The notes: generated by a model not told the origin, from the sequence alone. Numbered from the stretch's first letter, positions 8,268-18,008 are shown. The stretch is 64,000 nucleotides of DNA from Klebsiella sp. RHBSTW-00484 (GCF_013705725.1 NZ_CP055481.1:3844001-3908000); one strand, 5' to 3'. Numbers and translations are program-made.

Positions 8268-8290
8268 AACCTCCAGCCTAGCTGGAGGTT
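8268..8290. terminator. Left-end hairpin of the IS200-type element, terminator-like
   Basis: A perfect 10-bp stem with loop CTA is followed on the plus strand by ttttct. It marks the element end. In IS200 the corresponding hairpin also stops transcription entering from outside. Confidence 0.65.
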
Positions 8291-8300
8291 TTCTGTGCAC

Positions 8301-8331
8301 AAGAAAACGGCTCCCTTTCATGGAAGCCGTT
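8301..8331 (-). terminator. Rho-independent terminator downstream of yccU
   Basis: The inverted repeat AACGGC...GCCGTT, extended by TCC/GGA, is followed on the minus strand by ttttctt. It lies about 70 bp after the yccU stop and next to the IS200-type end. Confidence 0.65.
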
Positions 8332-8402
8332 ATTGTGCCGCAGTTAAACTCGGTCAACCGTTCCTTAACTGCTCAGCATTGCCGTCTTGCGCGGCTTTGG
8401 AT

Positions 8403-8816
8403 TTATCTGGCTAATCCTAGTCGTGGGATCTCAATTGCCGGACAGCGATCCATCACCACATTAAGCCCGGCATCACGCGCCAGAACCGCAGCCTGCTCAT
8501 TTATAACGCCCAACTGCAACCACAGCGTTTTCGCCCCAATAGCCACGGCCTCCTGCGCAACGCCCCACGCCGCTTCCGAATTGCGGAAAACATCAACCAT
8601 GTCTACTTTTTCCGGCACATCGGCAAGCGTGGCATACCCTTTTTGCCCCAGTAACGTAGTGCCTGCAACCTTGGGGGAAACGGGGATGACGTGGTACCCC
8701 TGCTCCAGAAGATATTTCATCACCCGGTAGCTTGGACGGTCAGGTTTGTCACTCGCGCCCACCAGCGCAATGGTCCGAGTCGAGGTCAGAATGCCTGCAA
8801 TATCGTTCTCTTTCAT
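8403..8816 (-). CDS. yccU: YccU, CoA-binding (Rossmann-type) domain protein
   Basis: A small single-domain protein of 137 residues, close to E. coli YccU. A CoA-binding-type Rossmann fold starts at about residue 15 ([20 protein letters not shown]), like the nucleotide-binding domain of succinyl-CoA synthetase alpha. Its cellular role is not established. Two ATGs lie six bases apart. The second (8816) is chosen because aggagg sits six bases before it, whereas it directly touches the first (8822). In K-12 the next gene is csgI (yccT); here mgsA follows directly on the opposite strand. Confidence 0.9.
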   Translation of the reverse strand: MKENDIAGILTSTRTIALVGASDKPDRPSYRVMKYLLEQGYHVIPVSPKVAGTTLLGQKGYATLADVPEKVDMVDVFRNSEAAWGVAQEAVAIGAKTLWLQLGVINEQAAVLARDAGLNVVMDRCPAIEIPRLGLAR

Positions 8817-8971
8817 TTTCATCCTCCTGCTATTTAGCCCAAGTGTATGCTAATCCGGCTGAACCAGCCATCCACTCTAACCTACAGATACATCAAATTT
8901 TTTCACCCTGGAGCTTGCAGCATCAGCCACTTCCAGTAATCTGTCTGCAGGCCAAAATGTGGAATGAAATA

Positions 8972-9430
8972 ATGGAACTGACAACACGTACATTACCCGC
9001 GCGCAAACATATCGCGCTGGTTGCTCACGATCACTGTAAAGATATGCTGATGAAATGGGTTGAGCGTCACCAGCACCTGCTGGCTCAGCATACGCTATCA
9101 GCAACCGGCACGACCGGTAACCTCGTCGCCCGCGCAACCGGGCTTGAGGTCCAGGCACTTCTGAGTGGTCCAATGGGCGGCGACCAGCAAGTAGGCGCAC
9201 TGATTTCGGAAGGTAAAATAGATGTGCTAATTTTCTTCTGGGACCCGCTGAATGCGGTGCCGCACGACCCGGATGTTAAAGCGCTGTTGCGTCTGGCAAC
9301 GGTATGGAACATCCCGGTCGCTACTAATGCTTCTACCGCTGACTTTATTATTCAGTCTCCGCACTTCAGCGATCCTGTCGATATTCTGATCCCGGATTAT
9401 CAGCGCTATCTCGCCGATCGTCTGAAATAA
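8972..9430 (+). CDS. mgsA: Methylglyoxal synthase
   Basis: MgsA converts dihydroxyacetone phosphate to methylglyoxal and phosphate, a bypass of lower glycolysis used when sugar phosphates build up and phosphate is short. The product has 152 residues, the same length as E. coli MgsA and nearly identical in the second half. The phosphate-binding and active-site segments TGTTGNL and [11 protein letters not shown] are present, as is [15 protein letters not shown]. The start at 8972 matches the family N-terminus [20 protein letters not shown]; in-frame upstream codons do not resemble the family. It is divergent from yccU and convergent with helD. Confidence 0.95.
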   Translation: MELTTRTLPARKHIALVAHDHCKDMLMKWVERHQHLLAQHTLSATGTTGNLVARATGLEVQALLSGPMGGDQQVGALISEGKIDVLIFFWDPLNAVPHDPDVKALLRLATVWNIPVATNASTADFIIQSPHFSDPVDILIPDYQRYLADRLK

Positions 9431-9436
9431 ACCGCG

Positions 9437-9460
9437 CTGGCGGCCAGGCCGCCAGTTGTT
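9437..9460. terminator. Terminator-like hairpin between convergent mgsA and helD
   Basis: CTGGCGGCC and GGCCGCCAG form a strong stem. A short T-rich stretch follows on the plus strand. It probably serves both convergent genes. Confidence 0.6.
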
Positions 9461-11513
9461 ATGGTTTTCTCGCTATTGGTACATCCAGCGCCTCTAACAT
9501 TTCGACAAACGGTGAAGGTTGTTGTTTGTTAAATAGCAACCAGACACGTAAACGAGCACGGGTGATTGCGACGTACAGCAAACGTCGTTCTTCGGCATCA
9601 GGAAAATCTTCCGGCTGAGGCAACAATGCCTGCTCCATTATCGATTCACGCGCCGGTGCCGGAAATGCATCATCCCCATCCTGAAGCCCCAAAACAATAA
9701 CGTAATCCGCCTGTTGCCCTTTGCTGGCATGGATAGTCATAAAATCGAGCTGCAGGTGCGGCCAGCGTGTTGCGGCTTTCTCCAGCGCCGTAGGTTTCAA
9801 ATGATGGTAACGGGCCAGCAGCAAAATTCGCTGTTCTCGTTTGACATAACCGCTCAGTTTATCCAGCAACTCGTCGAGTTTGTCCTCGGCCAATAACGTC
9901 ACTGCCTTTTTATCCCCTGCGACCAGGCTATTTAACGGTTTGGTTAACTGGTGCGGATTTTGCTGAATAAACTCGTTGGCGACTTCGCCTATCCGGCCAT
10001 TAAAGCGGTAGGTGGTATCCAGCGCGCAACAGTCACCTTCACCAAAATAGTGATTAAAGGCCGTCGTCAGGGAAAGTTGAGCGCCGCTGAAACGATAGAT
10101 AGCCTGCCAGTCATCGCCGACGGCAAATAGCGTGGTCTGCGTATTTTGCCGACGCAACGCTGCCAACAATGATGCCCGCTGCGGAGAGATATCCTGAAAC
10201 TCATCAACCAGAATATGTTTCCACGGACTGACAAACCGCCCCTTATCAAGGATATTAATCGCCTGATGAATCAGGCCGGAAAAATCGACGGCATTCTCAT
10301 CTTTTAACGCCGTTTTCCACGCTTTGAGCAACGGCGCCATCAGCTTGACCCGTTTACTAAAAAGATCGCGCACCTCTTCCGGCGCACCCGCAATCATCTC
10401 GGCCTGCGCTCCTCCGTGCATTCGCATCAAGCTGACCCAACGGTCGAGGCGACTCGCCATCCGACGCTGGAGCTTTTTGTCCTGCCAGAAATCCCCTTCC
10501 GGAATCTGCCAGTCCATCTCCTCTTCCAGCCACAACCGCCAGCCTTTCGCCTGCGCTTTTTTCTCCTGACACTGCTGCTGCCAGCTCTGCACTAATAGCT
10601 TTTGTCGGGTAGCTGTATCGCTTTCCAGCTTACTGATCGTTGGCACTTTTTTACTGCCTTGCTGAATAATATGCAGGGCCAGGGAGTGAAAAGTACGAGC
10701 GGATATCTCTTCTGTGCTCAAACGCTCACGGATACGTTCATCCATCTCCTGTGCCGCCTGGCGACCAAATGCCAGCAGCAGAATCTGGTCGGCTGCGGCT
10801 TCGCCACGCGTCAGTAACCAGCCCGCACGCGCCACCAAAACGGAGGTCTTACCGCTTCCGGCCCCGGCCAGAACTAATAACGATCGCTCACCGTTCACCA
10901 CCGCACGGGCTTGCGCCGGGTTCAATGGTGATGATTCCACGCTGCCAAAAAAGCCACGGTACTGTTCCAGCATCGATTCAGTAAATACCTGATTATGAGC
11001 GAGCCTGGCCTTTTCCGTATCACTCAGCCAGCCCAGGCACTGCCGCCACAGTTCACGGCAGTTATCGAAAGCCTCAAGGCGACCGGTCGGCATAGGTAAT
11101 CCACTTAGCGCACTTCGGATTTTACTCTGAATATCAGTCACCTGCTGGCGAGTTAGCCATTTACCCTCAGCGCTTGAACGCGCCACATCTGCCAACTGCT
11201 GGTGAAGTAGATCGGCAGCAATGTCGCTCATTTCCGCGCTCCACTGCAGCCAGAGAGTATTCAAATAATGATAAAAACGCTGGGTTTCGTTCCATTCGGT
11301 ACCATGCAAACGCACAACTTTATCGTCTGGCAGGACAAATTCCAGTTCGCCCCATACCAGTCCGCGCTTGCAATGAACCGACAATAACTGATTGAAAGGT
11401 ATAAGATACTCATGGCTGTCGCCGGAAACCTTTACTCCGGCATTGAGGAGTTGCACCCTGTCATAAGGATGCTGCGCCATGCGTTTGCCTAATGTTGTCG
11501 CTTTAAGTTCCAT
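9459..11513 (-). CDS. helD: DNA helicase IV
   Basis: HelD is a superfamily 1 (UvrD/Rep-like) 3'-5' DNA helicase implicated in RecF-type recombination. The 684 residues equal the E. coli length. Visible motifs are Walker A AGAGSGKTSVL (about residue 216), motif II LVDEFQDIS, motif III GDDWQAIYRFSG, motif V TIHASKGQQADYV and motif VI LLYVAITRAR. The gene is divergent from yccF with 122 bp between the starts and convergent with mgsA. Confidence 0.96.
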   Translation of the reverse strand: MELKATTLGKRMAQHPYDRVQLLNAGVKVSGDSHEYLIPFNQLLSVHCKRGLVWGELEFVLPDDKVVRLHGTEWNETQRFYHYLNTLWLQWSAEMSDIAADLLHQQLADVARSSAEGKWLTRQQVTDIQSKIRSALSGLPMPTGRLEAFDNCRELWRQCLGWLSDTEKARLAHNQVFTESMLEQYRGFFGSVESSPLNPAQARAVVNGERSLLVLAGAGSGKTSVLVARAGWLLTRGEAAADQILLLAFGRQAAQEMDERIRERLSTEEISARTFHSLALHIIQQGSKKVPTISKLESDTATRQKLLVQSWQQQCQEKKAQAKGWRLWLEEEMDWQIPEGDFWQDKKLQRRMASRLDRWVSLMRMHGGAQAEMIAGAPEEVRDLFSKRVKLMAPLLKAWKTALKDENAVDFSGLIHQAINILDKGRFVSPWKHILVDEFQDISPQRASLLAALRRQNTQTTLFAVGDDWQAIYRFSGAQLSLTTAFNHYFGEGDCCALDTTYRFNGRIGEVANEFIQQNPHQLTKPLNSLVAGDKKAVTLLAEDKLDELLDKLSGYVKREQRILLLARYHHLKPTALEKAATRWPHLQLDFMTIHASKGQQADYVIVLGLQDGDDAFPAPARESIMEQALLPQPEDFPDAEERRLLYVAITRARLRVWLLFNKQQPSPFVEMLEALDVPIARKP

Positions 11514-11635
11514 ATAATGTCGAATTTCAATCAGGTTGGTTGTTTTTAAGTTTAACCGCCAGTGGCCGAGTGCTCCAGCGTAAAAAACGCTACAATGGGC
11601 TGGTCTTATTATCCACAGAATTAAACAGAGGGTTT

Positions 11636-12082
11636 ATGCGTACCATTCTGAATATTTTAAACTTTATCCTTGGCGGTTTCGCCACCACGCTCGGCTGGCT
11701 GCTGGCAACACTGGTGAGTATCATTTTGATCTTTACACTACCGCTCACGCGTTCCTGCTGGGAGATTACCAAGCTCTCTTTGCTGCCATACGGAAATGAA
11801 GCGATTCATGTTGATGAACTTGAACCTCAAGGAAAGAATAGCCTGTTAAACGCAGGCGGTACACTACTGAATATATTATGGTTTATTTTCTTTGGCTGGT
11901 GGTTGTGTCTGATGCATATCTTCTGTGGTATTGCACAATGTGTGACCATCATCGGCATCCCGGTCGGTATCGCCAATTTTAAAATCGCCGCAATTGCTTT
12001 GTGGCCAGTGGGCCGTCGAGTCGTTTCTGTTGAGACCGCCCGCGCCGCGCGTGAAGCCAATGCCCGTCGCCGCTTTCAGTAA
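11636..12082 (+). CDS. yccF: YccF family inner membrane protein
   Basis: A 148-residue integral membrane protein with several hydrophobic segments (about residues 5-35, 70-100 and 105-125) built from two similar YccF-domain halves; each half carries a hydrophobic stretch followed by a conserved polar motif. Its function is unknown. The start at 11636 follows agaggg and matches the E. coli N-terminus MRT-LNILNF; the longer upstream frame from 11540 does not. It lies 17 bp before yccS, so the two are probably cotranscribed. Confidence 0.93.
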   Translation: MRTILNILNFILGGFATTLGWLLATLVSIILIFTLPLTRSCWEITKLSLLPYGNEAIHVDELEPQGKNSLLNAGGTLLNILWFIFFGWWLCLMHIFCGIAQCVTIIGIPVGIANFKIAAIALWPVGRRVVSVETARAAREANARRRFQ

Positions 12083-12099
12083 TTGGATGGAACAAAGAA

Positions 12100-14235
12100 A
12101 TGCTTAGCCCTCTGCTACGCCGCTATACCTGGAACAGCGCCTGGTTATATAACATCAGGATCTTTATCGCACTCTGCGGCACGACTGCATTTCCATGGTG
12201 GATTGGTGAAGTAAAACTGACTATTCCCTTAACACTCGGAGTAGTAGCTGCGGCGTTGACTGACCTTGATGACCGCCTGACAGGACGTCTGCGCAATCTG
12301 GCCATCACTCTGGTGTGCTTCTTTATCGCTTCGGCATCGGTGGAGCTTCTCTTTCCCTGGCCCTGGCTGTTTGCGATTGGCCTGACCCTCTCCACTATAG
12401 GCTTTATTTTGCTCGGTGGATTAGGACAACGCTATGCAACAATCGCCTTTGGTGCTTTATTAATTGCTATCTATACCATGCTGGGCGTAACGCTTTACAG
12501 CCATTGGTACCTCCAGCCGTTGTTTTTGTTAGCCGGTGCGGTCTGGTATAACTTACTTACCCTGGCCGGACATCTTATCTTCCCTATCCGCCCTCTTCAG
12601 GACAATCTGGCCCGCAGTTACGAGCAGTTGGCTCACTATCTGGAGCTTAAATCGCGGCTGTTTGATCCAGATATCGAAGATGAAAGCCAGGCGCCGCTGT
12701 ACGACCTGGCAATAGCCAACGGCCAGTTAGTCGCCACGCTTAATCAGACCAAAGTCTCTCTGCTGACTCGTCTACGCGGCGATCGCGGCCAGCGCGGTAC
12801 CCGCCGCACTTTGCAGTATTACTTCGTGGCTCAGGATATTCACGAACGCGCCAGCTCATCGCATATTCAGTACCAAACGTTGCGCGACCACTTTCGCTAT
12901 AGCGACGTGATGTTTCGCTTTCAGCGTATGTTGTCTATGCAGGCGCAGGCATGCCAAAAACTCTCACGCGCTATCCTGCTACGCGAACCCTATCAACACG
13001 ATGCCCACTTTGAGCGGGCATTTATGCATCTTGATGCCGCACTCGATCGCGTACGGGCTAGCGGAGCACCTACGGAACAGCTTAAAGCGCTCGGCTTTTT
13101 GCTCAATAACCTGCGAGCGATAGATGCCCAGTTGGCGACCATTGAATCCGTACAGACTACCGTACAGACCAATAACAATACTGAAAATCTGCTCGCTGAC
13201 GATCAACCTAACGGTTTTAGCGATATCTGGCTACGTTTGCGCAATAACATGTCACCGGAGTCAGCTCTATTCCGTCACGCGGTTCGGATGTCGTTAGTCC
13301 TGTGCGCGGGCTACGCCTTTATTCAGCTTACCGGGCTGAACCACGGCTACTGGATATTGCTGACCAGCCTGTTTGTTTGCCAGCCAAACTACAACGCCAC
13401 GCGCCATCGGCTGGCGTTAAGAATAATCGGTACGCTGGTTGGGGTTGCGATAGGACTCCCGATCCTGCTCCTGGTACCTTCAGTAGAAGGCCAGCTACTT
13501 CTGATTGTTCTGACTGGCGTGCTGTTCTTTGCTTTTCGCAACGTACAATACGCCCACGCAACGATGTTTATTACCCTGCTGGTCCTGTTGTGCTTTAACC
13601 TGCTGGGTGAAGGCTTTGAAGTCGCCTTACCACGTATATTTGACACGTTGATCGGTTGTGCGATCGCCTGGGCAGCCGTAAGTTTTATTTGGCCCGACTG
13701 GAAATTTCGCAATTTACCGCGAGTCCTCGAACAGGCAATCAACGCCAACTGCCGATATCTGGATGCCATTCTTGAGCAATATCATCAGGGACGTGATAAC
13801 CGTCTGGCTTATCGTATCGCGCGGCGTGCGGCGCATAACCGCGACGGTGAACTGGCATCAGTAGTCTCAAATTTGTCCACTGAACCCCGAGCTGACTCAG
13901 CGATGCGAGAAACCGCATTCCGCTTACTGTGTCTGAACCATACTTTTACCAGCTATATTTCAGCGTTGGGTGCCCATCGGGAAAAACTGACAACACCGGA
14001 TATTCTGGCGCTGCTGGACGATGCCGTTTGCTATGTTGATGATGCGCTGCACCATACACCCGCTGATGAACTGCGGGTACAGCAAGCTTTGGCAAGCTTG
14101 CAGACCCGGATCCAGCACCTTGATCCTCGAGCTGACAGCAAAGAGCCTTTGGTGCTCCAGCAAATTGGATTACTGCTGGCGCTGCTGCCAGAAATATGTC
14201 GGCTACAGCGACAGGTCGAGGTTCAACCTGAGTAA
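12100..14235 (+). CDS. yccS: YccS, FUSC-family inner membrane protein
   Basis: A 711-residue protein of the YccS/YhfK (fusaric-acid resistance, FUSC-like) family. Two groups of transmembrane helices (about residues 10-165 and 390-525) flank cytoplasmic regions. The family resembles efflux components such as AaeB, but the substrate of YccS is not known. The 3' end overlaps the convergent sxy gene by 13 bp. It lies directly downstream of yccF. Confidence 0.93.
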   Translation: MLSPLLRRYTWNSAWLYNIRIFIALCGTTAFPWWIGEVKLTIPLTLGVVAAALTDLDDRLTGRLRNLAITLVCFFIASASVELLFPWPWLFAIGLTLSTIGFILLGGLGQRYATIAFGALLIAIYTMLGVTLYSHWYLQPLFLLAGAVWYNLLTLAGHLIFPIRPLQDNLARSYEQLAHYLELKSRLFDPDIEDESQAPLYDLAIANGQLVATLNQTKVSLLTRLRGDRGQRGTRRTLQYYFVAQDIHERASSSHIQYQTLRDHFRYSDVMFRFQRMLSMQAQACQKLSRAILLREPYQHDAHFERAFMHLDAALDRVRASGAPTEQLKALGFLLNNLRAIDAQLATIESVQTTVQTNNNTENLLADDQPNGFSDIWLRLRNNMSPESALFRHAVRMSLVLCAGYAFIQLTGLNHGYWILLTSLFVCQPNYNATRHRLALRIIGTLVGVAIGLPILLLVPSVEGQLLLIVLTGVLFFAFRNVQYAHATMFITLLVLLCFNLLGEGFEVALPRIFDTLIGCAIAWAAVSFIWPDWKFRNLPRVLEQAINANCRYLDAILEQYHQGRDNRLAYRIARRAAHNRDGELASVVSNLSTEPRADSAMRETAFRLLCLNHTFTSYISALGAHREKLTTPDILALLDDAVCYVDDALHHTPADELRVQQALASLQTRIQHLDPRADSKEPLVLQQIGLLLALLPEICRLQRQVEVQPE

Positions 14236-14846
14236 GTCTCTATCTCTCGTTGCTGTTCTACCGCCCACTCTTCGAGGTCCTGACGCAGTTGCATCGGGAG
14301 TGTGGCGGCATGCACGCCATTGATTGCCCCAGCTAACGAATAAAGCACATTGACCGTTAGCGCTTTATTCAATCTTAATAGCCTCAGCCAGGCTTTTTTC
14401 GCTCCAATTTCGCGCAACGTTTTTTCATCAGGAATGCCTGAATTAATCAACTGCAGCTCCATGTGGAAACTAATATTTGGCAAATTTTTTAATCTCCCTG
14501 AGTTTTTCTGCTTCTGCTTTTCATTACGTGCGGTCTGAAATGAAAAAACTGATAGCTGGAAAAGCATATTGCTGTCACGCCAAAGCGCTTCATCTATATG
14601 ATAATATTTCAGTGCAGCTGGTCGACCATTCTTTCGCATTATCAAAAGAGGGGTTTTATGTTCAACGCGATACTCCGCACTCTGCTCACAAACCCTAAGA
14701 TAAATTTCCCCCTCAGCAACCATAGCAAAAACGGTATTATCTATTGCCAGACTATAGCCGCCAAATAAAGGCCGACAACTTATTTTTCCTAATGATGATA
14801 AGCACTTCCGGAACTGTTGAATCCGTAGACCTGGAAATTTCTTCAT
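14223..14846 (-). CDS. sxy: Sxy (TfoX) competence/CRP-S coactivator
   Basis: Sxy acts with cAMP-CRP to switch on CRP-S promoters of DNA-uptake genes. The product has 207 residues with a TfoX N-terminal domain (LFGGYSLAIDNTVFAMV, about 26-42) and a TfoX C-terminal helix-hairpin-helix-like domain (KLKNLPN-like segment, then LREIGAKKAWLRL). It is much more diverged from E. coli than the neighbouring proteins, which is usual for this family. The start at 14846 is favoured over 14867 because aaagga lies seven bases upstream. It is convergent with yccS. Confidence 0.9.
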   Translation of the reverse strand: MKKFPGLRIQQFRKCLSSLGKISCRPLFGGYSLAIDNTVFAMVAEGEIYLRVCEQSAEYRVEHKTPLLIMRKNGRPAALKYYHIDEALWRDSNMLFQLSVFSFQTARNEKQKQKNSGRLKNLPNISFHMELQLINSGIPDEKTLREIGAKKAWLRLLRLNKALTVNVLYSLAGAINGVHAATLPMQLRQDLEEWAVEQQREIETYSG

Positions 14847-15278
14847 GATTATTCCTTTGTTAATCATGTAAATAAAAAATAGTTTCGTTAACGGATCCGC
14901 TAATTAAGAAAATAAGTGACTTCTCTTGATGCGGCAAGATGAATTATGCCTTCATTTTAACCAACTTATGTTTTTGCGAGCCGCTTTCAAAAAAATATCG
15001 CTCAATGAAGTCAAAATGCAGAAAGGTAAAGTATTTGATAAATATTAATAACAAAAGAAACCAGAATACTTAGCATCGGTAGTACATCCAAAACGGATAA
15101 CACTCTTACAGAGGAGAAAAATTCACTCAAGTTAAAATGTTTTCAACCATGAATTCACATCATATGCATACCGACATCAAGTCATACTCGCCAATCTGCC
15201 GATCTGAAGGGGAAAAATGAAGTACAGATTTCAGTCAACAGAAGAGAAAATGTGGTTGATCTTTTTACCTGTCGCATA
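14847..15278. other. sxy-sulA intergenic region, no gene seen
   Basis: About 430 bp, AT-rich, between the divergent starts of sxy and sulA. It presumably contains the sxy promoter and leader. No open frame with a convincing ribosome-binding site and no clear RNA gene was found. Confidence 0.5.
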
Positions 15279-15298
15279 TACTGTACATACATACAGTA
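15279..15298 (+). promoter_or_regulatory. LexA (SOS) box of sulA
   Basis: TACTGTACATACATACAGTA matches the CTGT-N8-ACAG consensus perfectly with symmetric flanks. It lies 21 bp before the sulA start and overlaps the likely -10 region (a possible -35 TTGATC is at 15256). This is the classic arrangement at sulA. Confidence 0.95.
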
Positions 15299-15318
15299 AC
15301 TCACAGGCGGGATAGACT

Positions 15319-15828
15319 ATGTTTACTTCAGCTCACGCAAATCGTTCACCACTGACTTCTACTTCAGTACGCCGTCACACTCATGACGCAGTCGAACACC
15401 CAACCAATGGGCTGATCAGTGAAATTGTCTATCGCGAAGATCAACCCATGATGACGCAACTATTATTGCTTCCTCTATTACAGCAACTTGGTCAGCAATC
15501 GCGCTGGCAACTGTGGCTAACGCCTCAGCAGAAACTGAGCCGCGAATGGGTACAGTCCTCAGGTTTACCATTATCAAAGGTGATGCAGATCAGCCAAATG
15601 TCGCCCAACAATACGCTGGAATCTATGATCCGCGCACTGCGTACCGGTAATTATAGTGTTGTGATTGGCTGGTTGTCAGATGAACTCACAGTTGAAGAAC
15701 ATGAACGACTGGTTGTCGCTGCGCAAGAGGGTCATGCAATGGGGTTCATCATGCGTCCAGTGAGAAATACTGGTCAGCCTGGCAGACAACTTTCGGGGCT
15801 AAAAATTCACTCAAACGTGTATCATTAA
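15319..15828 (+). CDS. sulA: SOS cell-division inhibitor SulA
   Basis: SulA binds FtsZ and blocks Z-ring assembly during the SOS response, and Lon removes it afterwards. The product has 169 residues, the same length as E. coli. The N-terminal 35 residues are divergent, while the core [20 protein letters not shown] and the C-terminus [12 protein letters not shown], a Lon-recognition end, are conserved. It is preceded by a perfect LexA box and lies upstream of ompA as in related genomes. Confidence 0.97.
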   Translation: MFTSAHANRSPLTSTSVRRHTHDAVEHPTNGLISEIVYREDQPMMTQLLLLPLLQQLGQQSRWQLWLTPQQKLSREWVQSSGLPLSKVMQISQMSPNNTLESMIRALRTGNYSVVIGWLSDELTVEEHERLVVAAQEGHAMGFIMRPVRNTGQPGRQLSGLKIHSNVYH

Positions 15829-15835
15829 ATGAATT

Positions 15836-15862
15836 TAGGATTAATCCTGGAATTTTTTTTGC
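15836..15862 (+). terminator. Possible sulA terminator
   Basis: The palindrome AGGATTAATCCT is followed by ggaatttttttt shortly after the sulA stop. The stem is short and AT-containing, so it is only a weak prediction. Confidence 0.4.
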
Positions 15863-16016
15863 CCTGGTGGATGGCTTAATTTTTTAATGCCCATTTTTGT
15901 TAAAATGCCTGTCTGATGCGGTCTCGCGACTTTTTTTGCCATATGAAATTCAACCCTACGTTGTTAAACATTGGGTACACAACCCTTTTTTTTCATATGC
16001 CTGACGGAGTTCACAC

Positions 16017-16044
16017 TTGTAAGTTTCTAACTAAGTTGTAGACT
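16017..16044 (+). promoter_or_regulatory. Likely ompA promoter with long leader
   Basis: TTGTAA (16017-16022) and TAGACT (16039-16044) are 16 bp apart. A start just after them gives a leader of about 130 nt, the length known for the stable ompA mRNA leader in E. coli. The surrounding sequence is recognisably like the E. coli ompA promoter. Confidence 0.6.
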
Positions 16045-16181
16045 TTACATCGCCAGGGGTGATCGGCTTTCGCTGCATGTATCAGCATAGTTAACAACAA
16101 GTCACGCCCCGGGTGAAGGATTTAACCGTGAGGTCTTTTGTACCTTCATGGCGAATTTTGGATGATAATGAGGCGCAAAAA

Positions 16182-17252
16182 ATGAAAAAGACAGCTATCG
16201 CGATTGCAGTGGCACTGGCTGGCTTCGCTACCGTAGCGCAGGCCGCTCCGAAAGATAACACCTGGTATGCAGGTGCTAAACTGGGCTGGTCCCAGTATCA
16301 CGACACCGGTTTCTACGGTAACGGTTTCAAAGGCAACAACGGTCCGGTTCGTAATGACCAACTGGGTGCTGGTGCGTTTGGTGGTTACCAGGTTAACCCG
16401 TACCTCGGTTTTGAAATGGGTTACGACTGGCTGGGCCGTATGGCTTACAAAGGCAGCGTTGATAACGGTGCTTTCAAAGCTCAGGGCGTTCAGCTGACTG
16501 CTAAACTGGGTTATCCGATCACTGACGATCTGGATATCTATACCCGTCTGGGTGGTATGGTTTGGCGCGCAGACTCTAAAGGCAACTACGCTTCTAACGG
16601 CGTTTCTCGCAGCGAACACGACACTGGCGTTTCCCCAGTATTCGCGGGCGGCTTAGAGTGGGCTGTTACTCGTGACATCGCAACTCGTCTGGAATACCAG
16701 TGGGTTAACAACATCGGCGACGCAGGCACCGTTGGTACCCGTCCTGATAACGGCATGCTGAGCTTAGGTGTTTCCTACCGCTTCGGTCAGGAAGATGTTG
16801 CTCCGGTTGTAGCTCCGGCTCCGGCCCCGGCTCCAGAAGTGACTACTAAGCACTTCACCCTGAAGTCTGACGTTCTGTTCAACTTCAACAAATCTACCCT
16901 GAAACCGGAAGGCCAGCAGGCTCTGGATCAGCTGTACACCCAGCTGAGCAACATGGATCCGAAAGACGGTTCCGCAGTTGTTCTGGGCTACACTGACCGT
17001 ATCGGTTCTGATGCCTACAACCAGCAGCTGTCTGAGAAACGTGCTCAGTCCGTTGTTGATTACCTGGTGTCTAAAGGTATCCCGTCTAGCAAAATCTCCG
17101 CTCGTGGTATGGGTGAATCCAACCCGGTTACTGGTAACACCTGTGACAACGTGAAAGCTCGTGCAGCTCTGATTGACTGCCTGGGTCCGGATCGTCGCGT
17201 AGAGATCGAAGTTAAAGGCTACAAAGACGTAGTAACTCAGCCACAGGCTTAA
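16182..17252 (+). CDS. ompA: Outer membrane protein A
   Basis: OmpA is a major outer-membrane protein that links the outer membrane to peptidoglycan. The precursor has 356 residues with a 21-residue signal peptide (cut after TVAQA, before APKDN). An eight-stranded beta-barrel follows, then a proline-alanine hinge (APAPAPAPE) and a C-terminal OmpA-like peptidoglycan-binding domain with two cysteines (GNTCDNV, IDCLG). Surface-loop sequences ([27 protein letters not shown]) are of the Klebsiella/Enterobacter type. The start at 16182 is preceded by gaggcgc, the usual ompA ribosome-binding region, which is targeted by the MicA small RNA in E. coli. A strong terminator follows. Confidence 0.98.
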   Translation: MKKTAIAIAVALAGFATVAQAAPKDNTWYAGAKLGWSQYHDTGFYGNGFKGNNGPVRNDQLGAGAFGGYQVNPYLGFEMGYDWLGRMAYKGSVDNGAFKAQGVQLTAKLGYPITDDLDIYTRLGGMVWRADSKGNYASNGVSRSEHDTGVSPVFAGGLEWAVTRDIATRLEYQWVNNIGDAGTVGTRPDNGMLSLGVSYRFGQEDVAPVVAPAPAPAPEVTTKHFTLKSDVLFNFNKSTLKPEGQQALDQLYTQLSNMDPKDGSAVVLGYTDRIGSDAYNQQLSEKRAQSVVDYLVSKGIPSSKISARGMGESNPVTGNTCDNVKARAALIDCLGPDRRVEIEVKGYKDVVTQPQA

Positions 17253-17263
17253 GTTATCGCGTT

Positions 17264-17294
17264 AAAAAAACCCCGCTGATGCGGGGTTTTTTTT
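17264..17294 (+). terminator. ompA rho-independent terminator
   Basis: AAAAAACCCCGC-TGAT-GCGGGGTTTTTTTT is a strong GC stem with a long T run 12 bp after the stop. Confidence 0.95.
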
Positions 17295-17370
17295 GTATTA
17301 AATTCATGTTTAAAGCAACAAACCAGAGGAATACCAACTCTCACTTTAGCGCTTAATTTAATGGCTACTC

Positions 17371-17823
17371 TTACTCTTTACCCAGCAACACTTGCAAGTC
17401 ATGCTTCAAACTGGACATCTTACTGGCATATTTTTCTTTATGTTCAGCGTCCTCAATCAGCTGTACGATCGTTTCCGAAAGGGTCATACCCCGCCTTTGC
17501 GCCAGACCTGCCAGCCGCTGCCAGACCATGAACTCCAGATCGATAGATTTTTTACGAGTATGCTGATGCTCCGCATTAAAATGTCGCTTGCGACGAGCGC
17601 GTATGGTCTGCTTCATACGGTTCGCTAACTCTGGATTCATATGCTGCTCAATCCAGGTATTCACCAGAACAGGTTCATTTTCGAGCGTGAGTAAGACATC
17701 GACCGCAGCTTGTGCAGCGCTGGCTTCAATGTAGCGGGTTATCGGTTCACCTTCCCGGCACTTTTTTACCAGATATGTCCATTTCCAACCGCTTTCAAGA
17801 TTTTCCAGTTGTTGATATTTCAT
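17371..17823 (-). CDS. matP: Macrodomain Ter organiser MatP
   Basis: MatP binds matS sites in the Ter macrodomain, condenses it and links it to the divisome through ZapB; it also excludes MukBEF, which is encoded in this same window. The product has 150 residues, as in E. coli. It has an N-terminal helical domain, a central ribbon-helix-helix DNA-binding segment ([17 protein letters not shown], about 90-106) and a C-terminal coiled coil. It is divergent from ycbZ. Confidence 0.96.
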   Translation of the reverse strand: MKYQQLENLESGWKWTYLVKKCREGEPITRYIEASAAQAAVDVLLTLENEPVLVNTWIEQHMNPELANRMKQTIRARRKRHFNAEHQHTRKKSIDLEFMVWQRLAGLAQRRGMTLSETIVQLIEDAEHKEKYASKMSSLKHDLQVLLGKE

Positions 17824-17968
17824 TGCGATCTCAATGTGACCGTGTAACTCTTTTCAGGATATCAGTTTTTTCTTGATCTGCTGAGAATAAATCATCTTTC
17901 GTGATGTGGGTAGATTCGTTATCACTGCGACCAACGCAATCACTCGTGTGCTCAGACGCCGCATAATG

Positions 17969-17974
17969 TATAAT
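17969..17974 (+). promoter_or_regulatory. Possible -10 element of ycbZ
   Basis: A perfect TATAAT lies 34 bp upstream of the ycbZ start. No good -35 box is visible at the right distance, so the promoter assignment is tentative. Confidence 0.4.
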
Positions 17975-18008
17975 CGCGCGTTTTACATCTGACTAAAAAA
18001 CAGCGACT

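Larger units (their letters stand above)
7595..8295 (-). mobile_element. IS200-type insertion sequence (IS200/IS605 family)
   Basis: A single HUH transposase gene is bounded by two similar small hairpins, 7600-7618 (CCTCCGGC, loop ATA) and 8268-8290 (AACCTCCAGC, loop CTA). That is the layout of IS200-type elements, which have no terminal inverted repeats and are about 700 bp long. The exact ends cannot be fixed by eye. A long inverted repeat precedes the transposase gene, as in IS200, where it represses expression. It sits between the adhesin upstream region and the yccU terminator. Confidence 0.85.

Noticed and set aside
1..8300. CRISPR array
   Set aside because: The repeats are coding (Ser-Asp and Ig domains) or IS-derived. 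There is no short direct repeat with unique spacers and no cas gene.
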